Positions 1 to 6,252 of a DNA stretch of 7,571 nt are shown piece by piece. Every line of letters begins with the position of its first letter. The first letter of the stretch is position 1. The position numbers and the translations under genes are program-made. A model generated the notes under the pieces. The model was not told the origin of the DNA and ran no database searches. It was given only the letters and a program-made list of their open reading frames with translations. The DNA comes from Deltaproteobacteria bacterium (GTDB taxonomy: Bacteria; UBA10199; SPLOWO2-01-44-7). The DNA lies in the NCBI GenBank assembly GCA_016203765.1, contig JACQMB010000077.1, forward strand, positions 1 to 7,571, given 5' to 3'.

Positions 1-415
1 GGACCAATTCCTCCTCCACCTTTTGAAAGGTCAACTCAAAGGGAAATTCGCCGACGCTGATCTGGAGGGCGCAGGCGCCGGTAGGCCATTTGGCCAGCAG
101 GCCATCGATCCCGGTGGTCATCTGCCCGTTTTCTCTGATGAGATCGACCTGGTTTTTGGCTTGGCCCTCGATGTGAAATTTATAGGTGACCATAAAAGAA
201 TCCGGCGATTCGGCAAAGACATAATTGAGGTCGATTTGACCCTCAACGACAACGCGGTAAACATCCTCCCCCAAATCCCCTTGCGTTTTTTCCAGCGCTT
301 CGGTAACCGTTTCATCCGTCGGGAGGGGTTCCTCCTCCTGTGCGAAGGCTACCCAGGAGGCTGAAAAAGGGGTTAAAAGGGCCAAAAAGAGCAAAAATAC
401 CGGCATGGCCCCCAT
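1..415 (-). CDS. Secreted protein of unknown function (3' end beyond window)
   Basis: The minus strand is open from an ATG at 415 to the left edge: 138 codons with no stop, so the C-terminus lies outside the window. The N-terminus is a classic Sec signal peptide: a short start (MGAMP), a hydrophobic core VFLLFLALLTPF at residues 6-17, then a probable signal peptidase I site VAFA/QEEE near residue 26. The mature part begins with an acidic stretch and continues with alternating polar and hydrophobic segments (VYRVVVEGQIDLNYVF, FMVTYKFHIEG) that suggest a beta-rich exported domain. I recognise no family. A second in-frame ATG at 406 also keeps the whole hydrophobic core and has a G-rich stretch just upstream, so either start is possible. 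The gene diverges from the 428-residue gene at 483. The plus-strand frame overlapping it is judged an antisense shadow because only this reading gives a coherent signal peptide. Confidence 0.72.
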   Translation of the reverse strand, partial: MGAMPVFLLFLALLTPFSASWVAFAQEEEPLPTDETVTEALEKTQGDLGEDVYRVVVEGQIDLNYVFAESPDSFMVTYKFHIEGQAKNQVDLIRENGQMTTGIDGLLAKWPTGACALQISVGEFPFELTFQKVEEELV

Positions 416-482
416 TCTAGGCAGAACGGTTGAAAATTTCCACTAGCAACTTTTTCGGGGTCTGGCCGATAAGAAGAGTGAT
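416..482. promoter_or_regulatory. Divergent intergenic region
   Basis: These 67 bases separate two divergently oriented genes, so promoters for both are expected here or inside the gene ends. A TTGAAA at 430-435 resembles a -35 box on the + strand, but no good -10 box lies at the usual spacing. I see no clear operator, riboswitch or terminator hairpin. The assignment rests on gene orientation only. Confidence 0.3.
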
Positions 483-1769
483 ATGAGCGGTGTCATAAAT
501 TTCCCGGCGGTTTTCAATGTTTGGGCCCAAGGGGCCGATGTTTATCAAAATCCCCTGACCGTGGCCGACGCCATTGATGGGGCGGAGACGATCGCCGTTC
601 ATCATTTTGACCTGCTGGTCGACGCCTATACCGACGCTTTTTCTGAAAGAGGGGCCGAGCTGGGCCGGCTCTATCAGGACCATTTAAAAAATGTGGTGGA
701 TGGAAACCAGGCGGCGGCGGCTTTTCTAAAACGCCAATTGGCCGGACAGGTGCGCCTGACCGATCAGGAAAAATGGCTGGAAATGGTGAGAGCGGCAGAC
801 CGGCGTGTTCAAGAGGGTCCCGTTTTTTTGCGAACCGCTGACCGCCGTTTTTTTCTGGAAGGTTTGCGGGGACGCTCCGTAGAGACCCGGACGCCGGATC
901 CGGCCGGGGTGGCCGCTTCCACAGATATCGACCAGCTCCGTAAACTTGCGGAGACAAAAGGATATCTGTTGGCCTTGGAGGGATTGGATACCCAGATCCG
1001 CCGGGGGAAACGCGTCGCGATTGCGGCGGGGCAGGCGATGGATCCCCGGGTAATAGAAGAGAGCGGTCTTACTCCGATGAGCCAATGGTGGTTGGCCAGA
1101 ATGGCCGAGTGGGGGAATGTCAAAGCGGTTTGGAGTCTGATCCACCTCAAAAAAAAGGGAGACGGCCACGCGGAGGAGATGCTGGGAGACATCGATCCCT
1201 TGAACTTGGCACGCCGGGCCGAAGCAGACGAAGAGGCAAGAAGGGCGGTAGCGGACCTGGCCCTTTTCAACCGCAAGGCGATGCGCGTTTTGGGGGATTG
1301 GATTTTAGCCGGTCATCTCGGTTATTATGCTTTAATTCTTTACCAAACAGCAAAATCGGATAATGCGACAACCCGCGCGATTGATGAGCTGGCCCGTGTC
1401 GCCGCAGGAAAATTCGAGCATTTGGAGTGGATGTTTAGGTTGTTGAATGACTTTGCGAACGAACCGGGCGGAGACCGTTACCGGGCAACCCTGACTCATT
1501 TGCAATCTTTTGATCTAAGCCGGTTGTCCGGCGAGGCCGGCCGAAATTTATTGGCCGTTTATTGGCTGGTCCAATTGGGAATGATTGGTCACCCCCATGC
1601 CTTGGAAAGGGCCGAGGAGGTCATCGAAGTCATCGAAGAACAGCTGGATACAAATAAAGCATCGGTTCGATGGATGCTCAATCAGTTTCCACCGGGCGCA
1701 ATCGGATCGTTGAGAAGCCAGACCGATGATCTCCTGGCCCGCCGCCTTCTTAGAGTCCTTATAAAATAA
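483..1769 (+). CDS. Conserved-looking protein of unknown function, 428 residues, upstream of purB
   Basis: This is an open frame of 428 codons starting at ATG 483. An in-frame stop at 444-446 and no other standard start codon between them make this the furthest usable start. The ribosome-binding site is weak (AAGAAGAG at 471-478). I recognise no family. The product appears soluble, with no signal peptide and no clear membrane span. It is rich in Ala, Leu, Arg and Glu, and appears largely helical, especially after residue 200, where amphipathic helices with paired Trp/Tyr and Leu residues recall a helical-repeat or scaffold protein; this is inference. It contains no cysteine. Residues 1-60 (FPAVFNVWAQGADVYQNPLTVADAI) look more globular. 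The gene ends 44 bases before the purB start with no terminator hairpin, so it is probably co-transcribed with the pur genes. No purine-related motif is visible, and adjacency alone does not show a role in purine synthesis. Confidence 0.75.
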   Translation: MSGVINFPAVFNVWAQGADVYQNPLTVADAIDGAETIAVHHFDLLVDAYTDAFSERGAELGRLYQDHLKNVVDGNQAAAAFLKRQLAGQVRLTDQEKWLEMVRAADRRVQEGPVFLRTADRRFFLEGLRGRSVETRTPDPAGVAASTDIDQLRKLAETKGYLLALEGLDTQIRRGKRVAIAAGQAMDPRVIEESGLTPMSQWWLARMAEWGNVKAVWSLIHLKKKGDGHAEEMLGDIDPLNLARRAEADEEARRAVADLALFNRKAMRVLGDWILAGHLGYYALILYQTAKSDNATTRAIDELARVAAGKFEHLEWMFRLLNDFANEPGGDRYRATLTHLQSFDLSRLSGEAGRNLLAVYWLVQLGMIGHPHALERAEEVIEVIEEQLDTNKASVRWMLNQFPPGAIGSLRSQTDDLLARRLLRVLIK

Positions 1770-1813
1770 AATAACCATTGATTTTCTATGGGGATTTTGG
1801 TTTAAGCCCACCC

Positions 1814-3088
1814 GTGATTACGCGTTATTCCAGAAAAGAGATGGCTGGCATTTGGACGGACGAGGCCAAGTGGGAGACCTGGGCGCGCATTGAACTTTTG
1901 GCCTGTGAGGCCTGGGCCAAAGAGGGGAAAATCCCGCCTGCGGCGGTCCAAAAAATCAAAACAAAGGCCAGAATCAATCCCAAGCGGATCGAGGCGATTG
2001 AACAAGAGACCCGCCACGACGTCATCGCCTTCGTCTCCGCGCTGGCTGAAACGGTCGGACCGGAGGGGCGTTTTTTGCACATGGGTCTGACCTCCTCCGA
2101 TATTTTGGATAGTGGGCTGGCTTGTCAATTCCTTAGAGCAACAAAGCTATTAGAGGCTAATCTTAAAGCGTTACTTAAAACTCTGAAAACCCTCGCCAAA
2201 CGGTACGAAAATACCCCGATGATGGGGCGGACCCACGGGATCCACGCCGAGCCGATCACTTTTGGTCTCAAGGCGGCTACTTGGTATGCAGAGATGAAGC
2301 GGCAGTTGGCCCGTCTGGCCCAGGCGAAGGAGACGATTGCCGTGGGAAAAATCTCCGGCGCGGTCGGCACCTACTCCCAGGTTCCCCCTTCGGTCGAAAA
2401 ATTTGTTTTGGACAAGCTGGGTTTAAAACCTGAAACCCCCGCCACGCAGGTGGTCTCGCGCGACCGCCACGCCTTTTATTTTAATGTCCTGGCCGGCATT
2501 GCAAGTTCGATTGAAAAAATCGCCGTGGAAATCAGGCATCTCTCCCGAACCGAAATCGGCGAGCTGGCGGAACCCTTCGGCAAAGGCCAAAAAGGTTCCT
2601 CGGCCATGCCGCACAAACGAAACCCTATCCTGACCGAAAATCTGACCGGCCTGGCCCGCTTGATGCGCGCCTACGCGCAGGCCGCGCTCGAAAACGTCGC
2701 GCTTTGGCATGAGCGCGACATCTCCCATTCGAGTGTCGAGCGGGTGATTGCCCCCGACGCCACGATCGTTTTGGATTTTATGTTGAGCCGGTTAATCGAA
2801 GTATTGAAAGGTCTGCAGGTTTTTCCCAAACGGATGAAACAGAATATCGAGGCTTCGCGCGGCGTGGTCTTTTCGCAGGAGGTATTGCGGGCTTTGATCG
2901 AGAAAGGCCTAAGCCGTGACAAGGCCTACCAAATTGTTCAAAAAGAGGCGCGCAACGCTTTGCAAAACGGCGCCGATTTCCGCCAACGGGTCCAAAAACA
3001 TTTAACCCCGGTCCAGCAGAAGGCCATTTTTAATTGGCAGGCCAAGCTGAAAAATATCGGAAGGATCATCAATGAAACGATTGGATAA
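1814..3088 (+). CDS. purB: Adenylosuccinate lyase
   Basis: PurB releases fumarate twice in purine synthesis: from SAICAR to give AICAR, and from adenylosuccinate to give AMP. It is a cytosolic homotetramer of the fumarase/aspartase superfamily. The GTG at 1814 is chosen as start because it gives the usual N-terminus (M)ITRYSRKEM and a 424-residue protein close to the roughly 430 of Bacillus-type enzymes. With this start the active-site residues fall at His68, His89 (in HMGLTSSD), His141 (in GRTHGIHAEP), Lys268 and Glu275, the numbers I recall for the B. subtilis enzyme. The superfamily signature GSSAMPHKRNP lies at 261-271. A longer frame from TTG 1778 adds 12 residues not seen in the family. 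No strong Shine-Dalgarno sequence precedes the GTG, so translation may be coupled to the upstream gene. The 3' end overlaps purC by 17 bases. Confidence 0.96.
   Translation: MITRYSRKEMAGIWTDEAKWETWARIELLACEAWAKEGKIPPAAVQKIKTKARINPKRIEAIEQETRHDVIAFVSALAETVGPEGRFLHMGLTSSDILDSGLACQFLRATKLLEANLKALLKTLKTLAKRYENTPMMGRTHGIHAEPITFGLKAATWYAEMKRQLARLAQAKETIAVGKISGAVGTYSQVPPSVEKFVLDKLGLKPETPATQVVSRDRHAFYFNVLAGIASSIEKIAVEIRHLSRTEIGELAEPFGKGQKGSSAMPHKRNPILTENLTGLARLMRAYAQAALENVALWHERDISHSSVERVIAPDATIVLDFMLSRLIEVLKGLQVFPKRMKQNIEASRGVVFSQEVLRALIEKGLSRDKAYQIVQKEARNALQNGADFRQRVQKHLTPVQQKAIFNWQAKLKNIGRIINETIG
3059..3065 (+). promoter_or_regulatory. Ribosome-binding site of purC
   Basis: GGAAGGA lies six bases before the purC ATG at 3072, inside the last codons of purB. 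It is one of the few good Shine-Dalgarno sequences in this operon and fixes the purC start. Confidence 0.6.
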
Positions 3089-3776
3089 AATCTACGAGGG
3101 GAAGGCCAAAATTTTATATCGCACCGACGACGACGGCCTGCTCATTCAATATTTCAAGGACGACGCCACCGCCTTCAACGCCAAGAAGAAGGGGACGATC
3201 GCGGACAAAGGGGCGATTAATTGCGCGGTCTCTTCGGTGATTTTCCAATTTCTGGAGGCCCAGGGGGTCAAGTCTCATTTTGTCAAGCAGCTCTCCGAAC
3301 GGGAAATGCTGGTCAAGCGGGTGGAAATCATTCCGGTGGAGGTGGTGGTGCGCAATTATATTGCCGGTTCCCTGGCCAAGCGGACGGGCCGGCCCGAAGG
3401 GGAAAAACTCCCCGAAACACTGGTGGAATGGTATTACAAAAGCGACCCGCTCGGCGATCCGATGGTGACTAAGGATCATCTGCGCATTTTCGGCTGGGCC
3501 AGCGACGAAGAGGTGGCGGCCGTGGAGCGGATCGCCAGGCGGGTGAACGAACTGCTGGCCCCCTATTTTGAAAAACGGGGCATTTTGCTGGTCGATTATA
3601 AACTGGAATTCGGCCGCCATGCCTCCGGGCTGTTGTTGGCCGATGAAATTACCCCTGACGGCTGTCGCCTCTGGGACTTAAAGACACGCGAGAAGATGGA
3701 CAAGGACCGGTTTCGTTTCGACCTCGGCAAAGTGGAGGAGAACTACCGGGAAGTGTACCGGCGGGTATGCGCATGA
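3072..3776 (+). CDS. purC: Phosphoribosylaminoimidazole-succinocarboxamide (SAICAR) synthetase
   Basis: PurC joins CAIR and aspartate with ATP to make SAICAR, the substrate of PurB encoded just upstream. The protein has 234 residues, the usual size of the short bacterial form. It starts with MKRLDKIYEGKAKILY, containing the nucleotide-binding loop EGKAK at 9-13. Both family signatures are present: LVDYKLEFG at 173-181 and LADEITPDGCRLWD at 189-202, the latter carrying the acidic metal-binding residues. EVVVRNYIAGS at 90-100 is the conserved substrate-binding segment. The start overlaps the end of purB by 17 bases and is supported by GGAAGGA six bases upstream. The stop overlaps the purS start in an ATGA arrangement. 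No damage is visible. Confidence 0.97.
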   Translation: MKRLDKIYEGKAKILYRTDDDGLLIQYFKDDATAFNAKKKGTIADKGAINCAVSSVIFQFLEAQGVKSHFVKQLSEREMLVKRVEIIPVEVVVRNYIAGSLAKRTGRPEGEKLPETLVEWYYKSDPLGDPMVTKDHLRIFGWASDEEVAAVERIARRVNELLAPYFEKRGILLVDYKLEFGRHASGLLLADEITPDGCRLWDLKTREKMDKDRFRFDLGKVEENYREVYRRVCA

Positions 3777-4012
3777 AGGCCAAAATATATGTCACGTTAA
3801 AAAAGGGTGTTCACGACCCGCAAGGAGAGGCGGTGTTGGGGACGCTCAAGCACCTGGGATTTAAGGATGTGAAAGGGGTGCGGGTCGGAAAGTATATTGA
3901 ACTCAACCTCGACGGCGTGCCGGCCGACAAGGCCCGCCATCGAATCGATGCAATGTGTGCCAAACTCCTGGCCAATCCTGTAATTGAATCCTACTCCTAT
4001 GAATTGGATTAA
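3773..4012 (+). CDS. purS: FGAM synthetase subunit PurS
   Basis: PurS is the small subunit of the three-part phosphoribosylformylglycinamidine synthase. It bridges the glutaminase PurQ and the synthetase PurL and is needed for ammonia transfer between them. The start MKAKIYVTLKKGVHDPQGEAVLGTLKHLG is typical of the family, and KYIELNLDG and the C-terminal LLANPVIESY are also characteristic. Length is 79 residues from the ATG at 3773, in the usual range near 80. That ATG forms an ATGA overlap with the purC stop and has GGCGGG seven bases upstream. Another ATG at 3767 would add only Met-Arg, with that GGCGGG stretch almost touching it. Translation is probably coupled to purC. Confidence 0.95.
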   Translation: MKAKIYVTLKKGVHDPQGEAVLGTLKHLGFKDVKGVRVGKYIELNLDGVPADKARHRIDAMCAKLLANPVIESYSYELD

Positions 4013-4026
4013 AGTCCCTGGTCCAA
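4013..4026. repeat. Short copy of the GGTCCCT heptamer repeat in the purS-purQ gap
   Basis: AGTCCCT followed by GGTCCAA occupies almost the whole 15-base gap between the purS stop and the purQ start. Bases 4014-4026 (GTCCCTGGTCCAA) are identical to 5813-5825 at the end of the heptamer array inside purL. The match includes the terminal GGTCCAA, which makes chance identity less likely. It sits where the purQ ribosome-binding site would be expected. Confidence 0.6.
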
Positions 4027-4027
4027 T

Positions 4028-4684
4028 ATGAAATTTGGCGTCGTCCAATTCCCCGGCTCCAACTGCGATCAGGATTGTCTCTATGTCTTGCGAAAAGTTT
4101 TGAAGCGGGACGCCCGCCTCCTCTGGCATGCCGCGGGCGATTTGGGGGATGTTGACTGCGTGATTCTTCCCGGCGGTTTTTCCTACGGCGACTATTTGAG
4201 GACCGGCGCCATGGCGGCCCATTCGCCGGTGATGCGCGCGGTGAGTACCTTTGCCGATCGCGGCGGTCCGGTTTTGGGAATCTGCAACGGTTTTCAAATT
4301 TTATGCGAGGCGGGCCTGCTTCCCGGCACGCTGATTCGGAACAAAAATTTGCAGTTTATCTGTGAGCCGTGCGCGTTGAGGGTGGAGCGAAACGACACCC
4401 GCTTTACCTCCCAATACCGGCCGGGCGAAACGGTCTCCATCCCCATCGCCCATCAGGACGGCCACTATTATATTGATGAAGCTGGATTAGAGCGTCTGGA
4501 AAAAAACAGGCAGATCGTCTTTCGCTATACCAGCAACCCCAACGGTTCCGTCGCCGACATCGCCGGCATAGTCAACGAAAAGGGAAATATCCTGGGAATG
4601 ATGCCCCACCCGGAACGGGCGAGTGAGAAAATTTTAGGATCGGAGGATGGGTTAAAATTATGGATGAGTCTCAACGGATCGTAG
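4028..4684 (+). CDS. purQ: FGAM synthetase glutaminase subunit PurQ
   Basis: PurQ hydrolyses glutamine and passes ammonia to PurL for conversion of FGAR to FGAM. It is a class I glutamine amidotransferase of 218 residues, the usual length for the stand-alone subunit. The N-terminus MKFGVVQFPGSNCDQD is characteristic. The catalytic triad is visible: nucleophile Cys86 in GICNGFQIL, and His194 and Glu196 in MMPHPERA. PGGFSYGDYLR at 48-58 and NDTRFTS at 122-128 are further family motifs. The gene starts 15 bases after purS, and this gap has no Shine-Dalgarno sequence because it consists of two units of the heptamer repeat also found in purL. It overlaps the start of purL by 25 bases. Confidence 0.97.
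   Translation: MKFGVVQFPGSNCDQDCLYVLRKVLKRDARLLWHAAGDLGDVDCVILPGGFSYGDYLRTGAMAAHSPVMRAVSTFADRGGPVLGICNGFQILCEAGLLPGTLIRNKNLQFICEPCALRVERNDTRFTSQYRPGETVSIPIAHQDGHYYIDEAGLERLEKNRQIVFRYTSNPNGSVADIAGIVNEKGNILGMMPHPERASEKILGSEDGLKLWMSLNGS
4642..4646 (+). promoter_or_regulatory. Probable ribosome-binding site of purL, long spacing
   Basis: GGAGG lies inside the purQ 3' end, 13 bases before the purL ATG at 4660. This is longer than the usual 5-9 bases. No ATG, GTG or TTG in the purL frame lies between the upstream in-frame stop at 4624 and 4660, so the start is fixed by exclusion. Confidence 0.4.
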
Positions 4685-6252
4685 CGGCTTTGGGTCGCGA
4701 ACCGAATGCGGTGGAGCAGGGCATTTTTGATGTCATGTGGTCGGAGCATTGCTGTTATAAAAGCTCCAAGGTTCATTTGAAGCAGTTTCCGACCAGGGGT
4801 CCAAAAGTTTTGCAAGGTCCCGGCGAGAATGCCGGCATTATCGACATCGGAGACGGGGACGCCGTCGCCTTTAAGATTGAATCGCACAACCATCCCTCTT
4901 TTATTGAGCCCTATCAAGGGGCGGCCACCGGCGTGGGGGGAATTTTGCGCGATATTTTTACGATGGGGGCTCGGCCGATCGCGCTGATGGACAGCCTCCA
5001 TTTCGGCGCTCCCGATCACCCGCGCACCGATTATCTCCTGCGCGGCGTGGTGGCGGGGATTGGCGGGTATGGGAACTGCATGGGGATACCCACCGTTGGG
5101 GGCGAAACTTGTTTTGATTCCTGTTACAACGGCAATATTTTGGTGAACGCCTTCGCGCTCGGCGTGATGCGTACCGATCGTATTTTTAAGGGGATCGCAA
5201 CAGGGATCGGCAATCCGGTCATCCTGGTCGGCTCGAAAACCGGCCGCGACGGAATCCACGGCGCCACCATGGCCTCCGACGCCTTTGATGAAAAATCGGA
5301 GGAGAAACGTCCGACGGTTCAAGTCGGCGATCCCTTTACCGAAAAAAAATTGATGGAGGCTTGCCTCGAGGCTTTTGAGCTGACCGGCGCCATCGTAGGC
5401 ATTCAGGACATGGGGGCCGCCGGTTTCACCTGCTCCTCCTTTGAGATGTCCGCCAAGGGGGGATGCGGTATGGAGTTGCGGCTCGACCAAGTCCCGATGC
5501 GCGAGGAAGAGATGACCCCGTATGAAATTATGCTTTCCGAATCGCAGGAAAGAATGCTGTTGGTGGCGCAAAAGGGGCGTGAAAAAGAGTTAGAGCGCGT
5601 TTTTAAAAAATGGGAGCTCGAATTTGCCGTGGTGGGAAAGGTGATCGCCGAAAAGAGGGTGAGGGGATTTTTTCATAATGAGTGTGTCTTTGACCTGCCC
5701 GTGGCGCCGGTGATTGATGAGGCCCCCGTTTACGACAGATCCGCAGTGAAACCCAAACAATTGTTGTCCGGTCCCCGATCCCTAGTCCCCGGTCCCTGGT
5801 CCCTGGTCCCTGGTCCCTGGTCCAAATCTTGGATCTGGCGCCAATACGACACCATGGTCGGCACCAACACGATCGTGGGGCCGGGAGGCGGGGCGGCGGT
5901 GATGCGGGTCAAGGAGAACGGAAAAAAACTGGCCCTGACGGTCGATTCCGACGCCGATCGTTGCGCGCAGGACCCCTATGAGGGAACAAAAGCGATTGTG
6001 GCGCGCAGTGTGGAAAAACTGGCGGTCGCCGGAGCAATGCCAATCGGCGTTACCAATTGCCTGAATTTCGGCAACCCGGAGAATCCGGAGGTGATGTGGC
6101 AGTTCAAGGAGGCTTGCCGCGGTCTGGCCGACGCCTGTCGCGAGAGAAACATTCCGGTTGTCAGCGGCAACGTCAGCTTTTATAACGAAACTGAGGGTCG
6201 CAATATCAAACCGACCCCGGTGATCGCAATGGTGGGACTATGTGCGGAATAG
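4660..6252 (+). CDS. purL: FGAM synthetase subunit PurL, lacking its C-terminal (B2) domain
   Basis: PurL is the ATP-dependent synthetase of the PurSQL complex (FGAR to FGAM). The family has two AIRS-like halves, A1-B1 and A2-B2. Present are an N-terminal segment with MWSEHC at 26-31, A1 with FKIESHNHPS (71-80) and EPYQGAATGVGG (83-94), B1 with GSKTGRDGIHGAT (191-203) and VGIQDMGAAGFTCSS (246-260) up to about 345, then a linker, then A2 from WIWRQYDTMVGTNT (391-404) to KPTPVIAMVGL (517-527). The frame then ends after Cys-Ala-Glu at codon 530, where B2 should start. Bacillus PurL is about 740 residues and T. maritima about 600. The tripeptide arises because the frame runs into the purF start. 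The linker contains an 18-residue run coded by tandem heptamers (371-388). The gene is probably truncated and possibly inactive unless a B2 domain or second PurL exists elsewhere; a misassembly is an alternative. Confidence 0.92.
   Translation: MDESQRIVAALGREPNAVEQGIFDVMWSEHCCYKSSKVHLKQFPTRGPKVLQGPGENAGIIDIGDGDAVAFKIESHNHPSFIEPYQGAATGVGGILRDIFTMGARPIALMDSLHFGAPDHPRTDYLLRGVVAGIGGYGNCMGIPTVGGETCFDSCYNGNILVNAFALGVMRTDRIFKGIATGIGNPVILVGSKTGRDGIHGATMASDAFDEKSEEKRPTVQVGDPFTEKKLMEACLEAFELTGAIVGIQDMGAAGFTCSSFEMSAKGGCGMELRLDQVPMREEEMTPYEIMLSESQERMLLVAQKGREKELERVFKKWELEFAVVGKVIAEKRVRGFFHNECVFDLPVAPVIDEAPVYDRSAVKPKQLLSGPRSLVPGPWSLVPGPWSKSWIWRQYDTMVGTNTIVGPGGGAAVMRVKENGKKLALTVDSDADRCAQDPYEGTKAIVARSVEKLAVAGAMPIGVTNCLNFGNPENPEVMWQFKEACRGLADACRERNIPVVSGNVSFYNETEGRNIKPTPVIAMVGLCAE
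5770..5823. repeat. Tandem heptamer array (GGTCCCT) inside purL
   Basis: Seven full units and a five-base partial unit lie end to end: GGTCCCC, GATCCCT, AGTCCCC, four copies of GGTCCCT, then GGTCC. The right-hand units are identical and the left-hand ones diverged, as in an array growing at one end. The array is 54 bases (18 codons), so the purL frame is kept. Three heptamers make 21 bases, giving a seven-residue protein repeat SLVPGPW, read twice. It sits in the loop between the B1 and A2 domains, a permissive position. A two-unit copy lies at 4013-4026. Confidence 0.9.

Noticed and set aside
23..364. Plus-strand frame of 113 codons
   Set aside because: It lies opposite the minus-strand gene that has a coherent signal peptide and an open frame across the same bases; the plus reading shows no recognisable protein features.
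417..1276. Several minus-strand frames of 88-155 codons inside the 483-1769 gene
   Set aside because: They overlap each other in different frames, have Pro/Arg-rich compositions typical of antisense shadows, and the plus strand has one continuous 428-codon frame.
1736..1785. Possible promoter before purB (TATAAA at 1760-1765)
   Set aside because: No -35-like hexamer lies 16-18 bases upstream, and the A/T-rich stretch is partly the end of the preceding gene.
1778..1813. Upstream TTG start that would add 12 residues to PurB
   Set aside because: The GTG at 1814 gives the family N-terminus and places His68, His89, His141, Lys268 and Glu275 at the B. subtilis numbers; the extra residues match nothing in the family.
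1770..1813. Purine riboswitch or PurR operator in the purB leader
   Set aside because: The gap is only 44 bases and shows none of the conserved stem or operator sequences.
4525..5571. Minus-strand frame of 348 codons opposite purQ and purL
   Set aside because: It is antisense to strongly conserved PurQ and PurL coding sequence and its length reflects the codon bias of those genes.
5770..5823. CRISPR array
   Set aside because: The units are seven bases long and directly adjacent, with no spacers.
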